Shown piece after piece: positions 11,314-21,430 of a stretch of 64,000 nt of DNA. The translations under genes and the position numbers were made by a program. The notes beneath the pieces were generated by a model. That model was not told the origin of the DNA. It saw only the letters and a list, made by a program, of their open reading frames with translations, and did not search any database. Within the stretch, counting starts at the first letter, position 1; every line of letters begins with the position of its first letter. Location of the stretch: NCBI RefSeq assembly GCF_000143415.4, contig NW_003314287.1, forward strand, positions 1,776,400 to 1,840,399. The letters run 5' to 3'. The DNA is from Selaginella moellendorffii. Its lineage: Eukaryota; Streptophyta; Lycopodiopsida; Selaginellales; Selaginellaceae.

Positions 11314-13794
11314 TCATTGGCATAATTGCCATTTATGAGAGGATTTGTTATATGTGTAATGTAATGGAATTTGAGCATATGTATATTGCCTTGCATTAGT
11401 ATCTTGCATGTTTAAATTGAACCATTGTGTAAGCATTGTTCCATTTTGAATGGCTCTTTCTAGTGCTTCTTGTTCATGACCTGGTCTGAAATAAACGTTT
11501 TGAAAATTGGGTAAATGAACTAGAAGGTGTATAATAGTTAGTGATTTATCATGCATGTGAAACTTAAATATATGCCACATGGCTTTAGGAGCAAAAATAT
11601 ATCGAGCATTGACAAAACTTGAGATTTTGTCCCAATTTAAAGTCCTTCGTTCTTCAGATGCAGTTAGGAATTCTAATGTTGCACAGTCATAACCTTTGTA
11701 TATATATTGAAATAAATATTTAATACTTTTAATAGAAGCGCAGATCTCTACATTGATGTGTGCTTGATATTTTTTATAAAGGTATTTATTATAAGGAACA
11801 ACCCATCTGTTGTCAATACTACAACCATTTTTTATGAAAGTGCGTCTGTTATTGGGCCGGTAGTAATCAGGATAACCATCAATACAATAAATGGTTTCAA
11901 CATTAAATTCTTTTGGATAATTCTTAGAGCATTTGTTAATTTCCATGCAAAGGCTTCTAGGATTTAAATTACCACATGGACCATGTATCATATGATTTAT
12001 AATTATGTTATGCAATTCTGGTTCTAACAGTGGGTGTGGCAACTGTGCAGTGACAAATTCATCAACTGAGTCTCGATTTCTTATCTTATCTTCGCTTGAT
12101 AACATTGCTAAGAAATGACAATGAGGCAAATCTCTTTTCTGGAATTCAATAACATAAACATATGCGATGCACTTCCCAAAAATTCCTTTGATACTTATGT
12201 CATGTAGGAATTCTTTAAGCTTTAAGTTGAAAACTCTTGAAATAAGATTAGGTCGATCCTCAAGTGATTCATTCAGCTGTAAGTTTTGCACAATTTCAGG
12301 CCACTTTGGGTTGTATGTAAATGTAATAAATAAGTCAGGTTTTCCAAAATGTGTGACAATAGCAATAGCATCTTGATAATGTTGTTGCATTGCTCGTGGG
12401 CTACCAGGAAATGTAGAAGGAAAAATTACAAATTTTCCAGGTTCAGCATTATTAGTAGCAGCTCTGTTGCTAACATAGTCCATAAGACCTGTGTAGTAAT
12501 CCACTTTTAAGTGTTTTTGATAAATGCGAAAGAAATTAAGGTTGTTAGATTCAACCTTTACATAAACATCAACTATAAATTGTTGAGTGAGTTTCCCAGC
12601 ATGTAGCAATTGATCATAAAGGAAAGAGTTGCCAATGCTATTTCGTTGAGACAATCGATATGCATAGTACTGAAGTAGCGTTACATGCGACTCATTGTTA
12701 TAGATTTTTTCATGCCAACCTTTATCACCAAATGGTAAAAGTAAAGGATAAACCATAGGATCACAATTTTCATTAAGAATAGAGATTTTTATTGGCTGTG
12801 AGTTATATGGATGTATGCATATTTCTCTGTCAAGAGATGGCTCACCCTCATCAATAGCGAAAACAATAGCAACATCATTAGTTTGTGGCAAATTATAACG
12901 ATGTAGATTAGTACTTTCACTTCTAACAATCATGTAAACACCACGTTTTGGGGTTCCATTGCAAATTGAGCGATGTTGTTCTTGTGATTCAAGATTATAC
13001 ATCATTTGAAAAGCTTGTGCATACGGGTTTATTATTCTTAGCAAGTTATCTAATTGTAATAATAAATTAGAATCACAATTTGTGTTGAATGGGTTTTGCT
13101 TTCTAATATTTGTAGCCTCAAAAACATCAAGTATGTAAAGTTGTCCATATGATGGTGGCACGTTAGCAGCAGGATATGCTAAAGCAATTTTGTGATAAAT
13201 TTGACCATGTATTCTAAAGCAATATAGGCCTTTACCACTTAAATTATTAATATTAGCACCCATTGATGCAAAAGCCAAAGCACTGTTGAAATTTCTTATG
13301 TTAATTTTAAAATTGGAGTTTCTATTTTCATTAAAAAGCATACGCAATATAGTAGGTAAAGATGAAAGCTGGGGAAGGGAAACCTTTCCATTCTGGCAGC
13401 ACATTGATTTTGGCTCATTTTCAAAATGTAATGCACCACAAAAGACACATACGAATGACATATTTCCAATATTAAACAGTTGTATTGTATGGTCATTATA
13501 ATTCTTTTGATGTGCTAATTTATAGATAGTATAACTGTGATGATTACATGTATTTGTATTAGTTTCATTAGCATTTTCAAGGTTTATATTTGTATGACCT
13601 TCATCAGCATATGCTATGTTTGTATTAGCATTGTCAAGATTTGAAGTAATTTTTGCATTAGCATGTTCAAGGTCTAGATTAGTTTCTTCATTACCATTTG
13701 CAAGGTTGTTGTGAATATGATTATATGTGCTAGTGTCAATAGTTGGAGGCAAATGGTGACGTATGCCTCTTAATACTTCGTGAAGCTGAGGCAT
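11314..13794 (-). pseudogene. Helitron Rep (Helitron_like_N) segment
   Basis: This 826-aa open frame is the replication-initiator half of the transposon protein. It contains the HUH-type motif LPHCHFLAML and, about 150 residues later, the tyrosine region YLFQYIYKGYD, matching the two-Tyr nuclease of Helitrons. Other family blocks are FTYNPKWPEI and GPCGNLNPRSLCM. It nicks and joins DNA during rolling-circle transposition. The N-terminal about 60 residues are a repetitive Asn-rich region (NANTNIAYA, NLENANETNTN) that looks lineage-specific. It ends in a premature TGA. Confidence 0.9.
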
Positions 13795-14561
13795 ATTTGC
13801 TAGGGATGATAAATGAGATGAAATAACCTATCTAGTGTCAAAGCACTTATCTTAAAATTTTCAAAGATTCTAAGTAAAAGCCAGAACTCGCCTTCTTCTT
13901 ACACTGGAAAAAAAATTTTAAAAAAATAAAAAACGAAGACTATACAATGAGAGCACAATCTGTACACACCTTAATCTGTAAACAAAAGAAACTAATCTAG
14001 CAACCAATAAAACCTAGACACAGGACTGGCACACCTTTTCCAGGGCGTGGTGAGCAACTGTGAGAGGTGGGGTTTGCAAGTTAGAGAACTCACCTTGGGC
14101 TTGTTCTCTCTTGCAAAAGGACAGCGACTACAAACTCTTTGATAGTTCTGGCTGTGAAGGCTGGCTCTGGCTTCAGCTCTGCCACTGGATAGCATCCACA
14201 AACCCAAATGAAGACGTTTCAAATTTTCACAGCACACAAAAATCCAAATTGTTGGGGTTGGGGGCCAAATTAGCGGCTGCCGGGCTGATGGTGAACACAG
14301 ACCTTTGCAGGTGCCACTGATCGGGCAAGCAAGCGTTAGCTCAATTGTGGCAGGGCATCCAGGGCGAGCTAAGAAGAACGGGCACGGGGGCAGGACACCA
14401 CTGGCACACGTGTCGGTGTGCCTTCTTCTCCCGCCCCACGCGGCTTGGCCGCCTCCCATTGGCCGGGAGCAAACATCAGAAAAATTTCTCGCGCAACCAA
14501 AAGCCCGGGCCTGGGATCCAACGGCCAGTGAGCCTCCCCACTATCGCTTTATATGTATAGA
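13795..14561 (-). other. Helitron 5' leader, GC-richer segment
   Basis: Between the Rep start and the 5' terminus lies about 0.75 kb, of which 14010-14545 is clearly GC-richer than the rest of the element. On the minus strand it contains possible splice sites (AAG/GTGAG, and a TTTACAG acceptor near 13980). It is best read as promoter and spliced 5' UTR, or a captured host fragment. The open frames in it show no family features. Confidence 0.4.
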
Positions 14562-16320
14562 TATTATTATGTCAAGTTAAAAAATTTATCATTACTAAAT
14601 CATTATCAAGTTAAGCAGAGTATCAAAATTTTTTGACAAATTTTATAAGGAATCATTAATCATAGCAACTAATAATCACTTTTTCAACTTGCCATCATAA
14701 CACTCAAACACTACATACCCTTTAGCTATATACTTGTCCTAGATAACAATATATAGGAATATGGACAAAATAATGACTCAAATCTAGTTGTACAAAAACC
14801 AACTAACTATTTTAGATTAGTTATAATGAATATACTGATTAGGATTTCATTCTATGAAATATATATTATATAATTTATTCTTATTCTGATGTTATCACTA
14901 AATGGGAATATTACTATTTAAATTTTCATTGTATTATAAATATCAATATAACTTATGGAAATGAAGAATTAAGCCGTATGGACAAGACATATAATGTAGT
15001 AAATTATAATTTGAATATTACAAAATATTATATTTTAATATATATACCTTGTTATTTGGTGGGAATTAAACTTGAGGGTGAGTGTGAGATATGCCTTTTA
15101 AAGAGTTATCAAACAATAACAATAATAGGCATAATTGGACTACCATAAAGTTAAAATAGAAAAGAAATAGTTTTCAAATTTTCCATTATACCATCTTTAT
15201 TTAAATATATATATATATATATTCTATTTAGAGGATTATATAGAGAGAATATGTTTTATTTACAATGAAACTATTGAATAATATAGTGTGTGACAAAGCT
15301 TGTACTAAATAGAATTTGTTGTTATAAAATCACATGTAGCACCAACATCATATTTATATAACTACAGAAAAAAAATTTATTGAAGAAACAAAGTGATAAT
15401 AAATTTTATCATTTCTGCCTCTTCAAAAACTTAGGTAATGAGGTAATGCTAGATGGGTGTTAGGCTGTTAGGTGGGTAGTGTGCTAGGTGGGCAAGTGCA
15501 TTGTTCGGTGGGCAATGAAAGCATTGAAACAAAAATGAAGAGACTGAAAGTGGAACTTGGATTAGAATCCCTGTAGATGAAAACTATGAGAAACACAGAA
15601 ACACAAATGCTATAATTAAAAAGGAAAAGAAATGCATACCAAGTTCAAATCCAAGATTGATGCTTGAGAAGTGTTGGAAGATTTCCAACCTCAACACTCG
15701 GATGATAGGGTTTATCATGATAAGGCTAGTAATACAAATCACGAAAAACAAAGCTAAGTTGGTTGTTGTAAGAACTTCAGGTGGCATTTAAGCCATCTAT
15801 TAATTAAATTATTATGTGAACTCTATGTCTTTATTATGGACTTTTACATGAAGTATGGTGGCTGAGGCTCAAGTGGTATTTAATAAAGCTGAAAAAGAAA
15901 TTCCTTGCTAGTTTTATTGGACTCCATGATCCTTTATAGATCAACAAATAAATGAGGCTTAGAATTTTTTAAATAAAATGAAGACTGTTTTTAAATCATT
16001 GAGAAAGAGGTAATTGTAATGATCATGGAGTTGAAATAAGAAATACGTTGATTTTAACATGTTAAAATTCAAACAAGTTCATACAAAGTTAAAATATATT
16101 AATTTCTCATATGATACAGGTAATTACACATAATTTTGTGGCAAACTATCAGAAACCTAGCTTAGGATGTCATCACATGGGCCTTTTTCCCCCAAAAATG
16201 TGACTTCTGCCAAGTCAAAATGTTTAGATGTTACTGTTAACAAAAGTAGTATTTAAGCACAATTGTAACCCTTATTTTATCATTTCTAGTTGGTAAATCG
16301 CACTCGTCTTCTTCACAGCC
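14562..16320. other. AT-rich intergenic DNA
   Basis: About 1.75 kb of strongly AT-rich DNA with an (AT)n run near 15207-15222. A short direct repeat of TAGGTGGGTAG/TAGGTGGGCAA type occurs around 15448-15520. No gene is supported. Confidence 0.45.
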
Positions 16321-16324
16321 TGTT

Positions 16325-16930
16325 TTGGGAGCGTTGAAGGACTACTTGCACCACACTGCTGCAACCCTGCAAAATTCGACTACTTCGACAATCACCAAAC
16401 GCAGGTGGGTACCACGAAGGCTAAGAAAGATGTCGACATGGAACGGCCGAGAAAGAGAGCCAAGAAGCAGCAGCAGCCGGATGGAAGCAAGCCGGGTGGC
16501 GAGAATGCAAAGCTTCCTGTGGTGAGTCAAAACCCTATCTTGGTCAACGACGACAAAACGTTGAGTCTCGAGAGTATGGAATTGCTCATGGAGACACAGC
16601 TCCAGCAGGTGTCGCACCGATGAGGGTCTCAAGGATTTCAACGTGGATGATGGTGATGACAGCGATCTTTTGTTGGGTCTTAAGAAGAGGTTTTGCCAAG
16701 CAGCCAATCGATCAAGAATCTGCTCCTGTTGCGGTTGTGGAGGAAGAAAATGAGTTTGCTTTGAAGGAATTGAACAAGAAATTGCAGCAGCAAAGGAGCA
16801 AAGGATGCTTCTTTGAAGGGAAGAGGTGAGGAAGATCAAGTTTAGAGATGACCTGGTTCTCACCACAAAACACGGCAGAGCACAAAATCTTGTGTGCTGA
16901 TCAGATGAAGAACTTCTATCAAAATCAATA
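16325..16930 (+). pseudogene. Decayed gene fragment, unknown
   Basis: A GC-richer island with coding character in shifting frames. In order: GALKDYLHHTAATLQN, then a basic stretch MERPRKRAKKQQQPDGSK, then LESMELLMETQLQQV. After a frame change comes DEGLKDFNVDDGDDSDLLLG, and then IEQEIAAAKEQRMLL, a stop, and REEVRKIKFRDDL. Acidic and coiled-coil-like pieces suggest a nuclear protein. At least two frame breaks and no clear splice sites point to a pseudogene. I cannot name the parent. Confidence 0.4.
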
Positions 16931-17260
16931 GACAACTCAATTTGTTTCGAGTTTTAAGCAGAAGCAACTATTCTACTATAAAAATCAACAAATCAATAGA
17001 ACAAAGGATTGTTCTTTAGAGTTTTAAAGAATTTCCTTCCAAACATGAGCATCACCATTGTTGTCAATCAGAGAAAACAATGAAAACACAAGTTAGATTT
17101 CTCCAGTTAGAATCACGGGAGGAGCAAAACAATCCACCATTTTCACTGATTCATCACCACACCAGGAGCGGCGCCGCCTTAGCTAAACATACCTCCATTA
17201 TTCCCAAAACGTAGCTCGATCAAATCCGATCTCTCCCTATTTCTTTCCTTCTACCAGCTG

Positions 17261-19447
17261 CTACAGCTTGAGAAACACCAGCTCCTCCACCGCTGAAATG
17301 CTTCCAATCTTCTGCAGCACCTCCTTGCTCGGCTCGTCGTCCACGCCGATCGCCATCACCGCCTTCTGGCGGGGCGAAGTTCTCCCCACGCTCATGAAGC
17401 TGATGTTCACGTTCTCGTCGCCCAGAAGCCCGCCAACCTTCCCGATCATCCCCGGCTGATCCACTTGCCGGCAGAGAATGACCGATCCCTCCAAGCTCAC
17501 GTCGATGGAGAAGCTCCCAACCTGCGAGAGGTGCGGCACCCCGTCCTTGATCCTCCCGGCCAGGCTCACGTCCCCGGAGTCGGACATGGCGCTGGAGAAC
17601 CTCGACTCCACGTTTGCGATCCTCACCTCGATGCTCTCCAGCGGCGCCGCCTCGGTGCCTTCGGCCGGGTGCCTCTCCTCACTGATCCGGAGGCCGCGCT
17701 GCTTGGCGATGTAGTCGGCATTGACGAGGTTGATGTGAGTGTCGGACACGGGCTCCACGAGGCCCTTGACGATCATGGCGCGGAGCAAGCGAGTGTCCAA
17801 GTCGTCGGGAGCACGAGCGGAGTTGTAGCTGATTGTGATGTCCTTCACGCCACCACCACCGGCGACGAGCTGGACGGCGAGCTTGCCAAGCCTCTCGGCA
17901 AGGGTGATGTATGGCGCGAGCTCGGTTAGCACCTGTTAGCACGATTGTAAGTGGGGATTCTGGAAAGATAAAAGTGTTCACCTCTGATGGAACCATTGGA
18001 GCATTCACAGCAGTGGCAGCTAGCTCTCCCTGTAGAGCTCCCACAACAGCCTCGGCAATCTCTAGAGCCACCCCTTCCTGGTAATCAAGGACAGATAATT
18101 TTGCTGAAAGAGGAAAAGTGAAGTGCTTACTTGTGCTTCGGCAGTGCTTGCACCTAGATGCGGCGTAACAATCACATTCTCGTGCTGGACTAGCTTGTCA
18201 TCTTTCTCAGGAGGCTCTTTAGTGAACACGTCCAGAGCAGCCTGAAAAGTAAATAGCAGCGCATAAGGAAAGACTGATGGACAAGCAATCAAACTCCAAA
18301 TACCTGAGCTACAATGCCGCTGTTGAGCGCTCGAACCAGAGAATTCTCGTCAATGACGCCACCTCTAGCGACGTTGACGATGCGAACACCCTTCTTCACT
18401 TTCGCGAATGTCTCATCGTTGAAGATCTTGTTGGTGGCAGGGGTAAGCGGCATATGGAGCGAGATAAAGTCGGCGCGCGCCAGAGCCTCGTCAAAGCTAA
18501 CAAGCTCCACTCCGATGGCCCGAGCTCTGTCCGCCGGAGCATACGGATCGTGAGCAATGACGTGCATTCCCAGACCTTTAGCTCGTCGCGCGACTTCCGA
18601 TCCAACTTTCCCAAAGCCCAGCACCGCGATGGTCTTGTCGACGAGCGAAACACCAGTGAACTTATTTCTCTGCCATTTCCCTGGCAGCACAGGACGAAAG
18701 ATGTAAGAACAAAAAAATGGTGGAAAATCTTACTTAGCTAAGAAAGAGGGAAAGCGAGATCGAGGAAGATCTCTCTCACGTACCTGATTTCACTGACGCG
18801 TTGGCTTGGGCGACGTTCCTAGCGAGCGCAGCGAGGAGAGCGATCCCATGCTCGGCAGCGGCGACGGTGTTGGCAGTGGGAGCGTTGACGACCAAACAGC
18901 CCATCTCGGTGGCGGCTTGCAAGTCCACATTGTCGATGCCCACCCCAGCTCGCCCCACGACCTTGAGCCGCCCATTGGAAGCCTCGAACACCTCCCGCGT
19001 GATCTTGGTGCCGCTCCTCACAATCACGGCGTCGCACAGCGAGATCTTGGCGCACAGATCCTCGGGCGAGAGATTATAGGAGCAATCCACATTGGCGACC
19101 TTGCGGAGGAGCTCCAGGCCCGCCTCGCCGAGCTTCTCGGCCACGAGCACCGTCGGCTTGGAGATCACCTCGATCGCCTGGGAGCGAACCGAAATATCCG
19201 AACCTTCCACCGCGATGGCGCATGGCGGCTTGGCGGCGAGGCCGCGATGGAGAGATCCGCCAAGAATGTGGCGAGTCGCGACCAATCCCAGCTTCCTCGC
19301 GACGGCCCCGCTGCTGATCCTCGCCGCCCTGGCGCCGGCGAGCAGAGACCTCGGCAATTCCAGGATTGCAATGCCGCGGGCAGCGCGCGCGCTGGAGATC
19401 TGTGCTGGGGCTCCCATCGCCGCTAGCGCCCTTGCCCGCCCACGCAC
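17261..19447 (-). CDS. PGDH: D-3-phosphoglycerate dehydrogenase, plastid type
   Basis: Five exons (19447-18784, 18680-18304, 18241-18131, 18077-17982, 17932-17261) join in frame to about 639 aa. It oxidises 3-phosphoglycerate to 3-phosphohydroxypyruvate with NAD, the first step of the phosphorylated serine pathway. The N-terminal about 75 residues are Ala/Arg-rich with few acidic residues, fitting a plastid transit peptide. Substrate-binding parts ([26 protein letters not shown]), the Rossmann motif [20 protein letters not shown], catalytic [10 protein letters not shown] and [12 protein letters not shown] are present. An intervening domain is followed by a C-terminal ACT domain ([17 protein letters not shown]). 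An alternative start is the Met at 19417. Confidence 0.95.
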
Positions 19448-19634
19448 TGGGATTTAGGGCTCGCGAGAAGTTCTCTCGACTGTTTCAAAGTTATAAAGCC
19501 GTAAACACTGTACGATAACATATATAGAAAAACTTTCGCGGTTTAGTGGAGGACTAGTAGTTGCATTGCAGCTGCCTCGAATCAAGTCAAATAAAAGCTC
19601 CCTGGAAGAACCACACAAGGGGCCACAGAGAAAA

Positions 19635-19920
19635 CCTTTAGCGCAGAAACTAAGAGATCTAGTCGAGCAAGGAAAGCCAAGAACAAACCAAGAGAAAAGA
19701 GACGATCTTACGAAAGAATACCTTTAGCGGAGATGAAAAGACAAGAACGAACTAAGAGAAGAGAGATAGAGTCGAGTGAATCTTACGAAGGAAAAACTTT
19801 AGCGAAGAAACCACGAGATCTAGTTGCACAAGAAAAGGCAAGAACAAACCCCCCGAGAGAGAGAGAGATATAGTTGCACAAGAAAACAAACCAAGAGAAA
19901 AGAGATAGTGATCTTACGCA
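19635..19920. repeat. Degenerate tandem repeats upstream of PGDH
   Basis: Three diverged units of about 80-120 bp, each starting near CTTTAGCG(C/G/A)AGA and ending near GAATCTTACGAA or GATCTTACG. Shared parts include GAGATCTAGT and CAAGAACAAACC. On the minus strand, the PGDH sense, each unit begins with GTAAGAT, a splice-donor-like sequence, followed by a pyrimidine-rich stretch. They may be repeated pieces of a 5' UTR intron. Confidence 0.55.
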
Positions 19921-20128
19921 TTTCTTGTTGTTGGATCGCTCGGAATAAAAATGTTGAAAAGATCCGTCCACAGCTTCGTCGCAAGCACCGCACTCACGTC
20001 TCTCCTCCGAGCGCTAGTCGCACGCAAAAGAGTTTTAAACGGGTCCCAGCCCTTGCAAAATATCTCTCTCCCAGTCTGGAACGCGACAGAGGTTAGTTTA
20101 TGATGAAAGTTTCAGCGCCCACCTTTTG

Positions 20129-21166
20129 TCAGCACAGTTTCTCTGCGAGCCTCTGCACGGCGAGCGCGAGCTGATTGATCGCCGCCAGGAACGCAGCGTC
20201 GGCTTTCATCAGGAGCTCCAGCCTCTGCTTGTCCAGATGGATCCTCTGGTTCCTCCAGCGCTCCGAGTGCCACTGGTACGATCGAGAAGCCTCGAGTGTT
20301 TCCTTGGTTCTCTCCTCCACGAGCTCAAGTTCGTCTTCGTGCTTTGGCTGCTTTAGTGACTCTCGGCGCGATCGGCAAGCCTGGAGTGTCGGCCTGGGTC
20401 TCTCTCCTTTCTTCGCAAACTCTCCACTTTGGGCCTGCTCGATCGCTTGCTCGACCTGCGCCTTTAGAAACCCGTCGGCAACGTTGTCGTCCTCGAACCG
20501 GAGGCAGCCATCCGCGAATGCCACAACATTCTCGTCCATGGCCTCCTCGCTTCCAGCGTAGACAAGCTGCGGAAGACTGCAGTCCTCGACTTGTTCTGCT
20601 TCCTTTTCCTTTTCTTTGACAGCGTCTTCTTTCTCCAGCCTTGGTAGCAGCAGCAGCGGCTTCTCGTGGTAGAACTCATACGGCTCGATCACAGCTAGTG
20701 GCACTGGCTGACCACCCATGTCTTCTTCTCTCCACCTGGAACACCCTTCTTCGTTCCGAGGAAGCCGAACGATCTTGTTCGCAAATTGGTCGTAGAATCG
20801 TCGGTTGAAGGTCAGTGGGAGTGAATTCTCCTTCCGCTGGCACAGGCTCGTGTCGAAGTAGGAGACCCCGCTCGCGATTTCCCAGTCTCGGATGCTCCTG
20901 TATTTCTTCGAGATGTTCCTCCACTGGCGCAAAATCCCCTCCAAGCTGCGTTGCAGGCCATTCTCCCGGCACATCGCCAGAGCCCTGGCGCTGGAGGTTT
21001 TCTTCTTCATGACCGTGATGAGGATGAGAATTTCACGCGCCGTCCAGCGCGAGCTTCTCCTCCAAGGCGTTTGCCTCGCGCCTGCCACAAGAATCGATCG
21101 ATCAGGAAGAACCCCAGCTTCAAGAATTTTCTGCCAAGGTGAGGATTTCTTGGCGATTATGAGCAA
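20129..21166 (-). CDS. Trihelix-like (MYB/SANT-type) DNA-binding protein
   Basis: Open frame of 345 aa. The N-terminal half resembles plant trihelix factors of the ASR3 type: GVLPDRSILVAGARQTPW, then SSRWTAREILILITVMKKK, then ILRQWRNISKKYRSIRDWE and FNRRFYDQFANKIVRLP. The middle is acidic and Glu/Lys-rich. The C-terminus is a likely coiled coil (HLDKQRLELLMKADAAFLAA..AVQRLAEKLC). Predicted role: nuclear transcription regulator. The true start is uncertain. A short upstream exon (MEAEEQEGERRIP, about 21270) ends at a GTGAGT donor and faces a CAG acceptor near 21131, but the phase does not fit. It is head-to-head with the MyTH4-FERM gene. Confidence 0.65.
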   Translation of the reverse strand: MLIIAKKSSPWQKILEAGVLPDRSILVAGARQTPWRRSSRWTAREILILITVMKKKTSSARALAMCRENGLQRSLEGILRQWRNISKKYRSIRDWEIASGVSYFDTSLCQRKENSLPLTFNRRFYDQFANKIVRLPRNEEGCSRWREEDMGGQPVPLAVIEPYEFYHEKPLLLLPRLEKEDAVKEKEKEAEQVEDCSLPQLVYAGSEEAMDENVVAFADGCLRFEDDNVADGFLKAQVEQAIEQAQSGEFAKKGERPRPTLQACRSRRESLKQPKHEDELELVEERTKETLEASRSYQWHSERWRNQRIHLDKQRLELLMKADAAFLAAINQLALAVQRLAEKLC

Positions 21167-21430
21167 TGCAGGGCAGGACCGAGCATGGCGTGGAGAAATC
21201 CGTGGCCTTTGAGCAGCAAGAACTCACCAGGGATGCGCCGCTCGCCTTCTTGTTCCTCGGCCTCCATCGCCATAAACCCTAAACCTCAGAGCCTTTTCCC
21301 CTTTCTTTTAAACTGGACGTTAGGGCTTGGTTTCCCTCCCAAACAACGGTTTCGTTTAGGGCATCCGGGCGCCAAGGGCTCGGATGATCCTCGGGACAGG
21401 TGATTTGGAGCTCGATCGGTAGCAGTAGCG

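Larger units (their letters stand above)
8889..14561 (-). mobile_element. Helitron rolling-circle transposon with both termini
   Basis: On the minus strand the element starts with TCTATACATATAAAGCGATA (at 14561) and ends with a hairpin then CAATTGCTAG (ending at 8889). The host bases are A before TC and T after CTAG, as expected for insertion between A and T. The total is 5673 bp. It encodes a Rep/Helitron_like_N region and a PIF1-type helicase in three blocks: 13794-11314, 11112-10639 and 10633-9413. Coding is interrupted by two in-frame stops and one frameshift, so it is probably non-autonomous now but recently active. A GC-richer leader of about 0.5 kb lies at its 5' end. Confidence 0.9.

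Noticed and set aside
13992-14459. 155-codon minus-strand frame inside the Helitron leader
   Set aside because: No conserved domain; the region is better explained as a spliced non-coding leader or captured DNA.
15207-15222. (AT)n tract as a possible transposon terminal repeat
   Set aside because: A simple dinucleotide run without partner repeats or target duplication.
16342-16935. 197-codon minus-strand frame opposite the decayed fragment
   Set aside because: It is a low-complexity mirror of the plus-strand coding remnant, with Ser/Leu/Phe runs and no family match.
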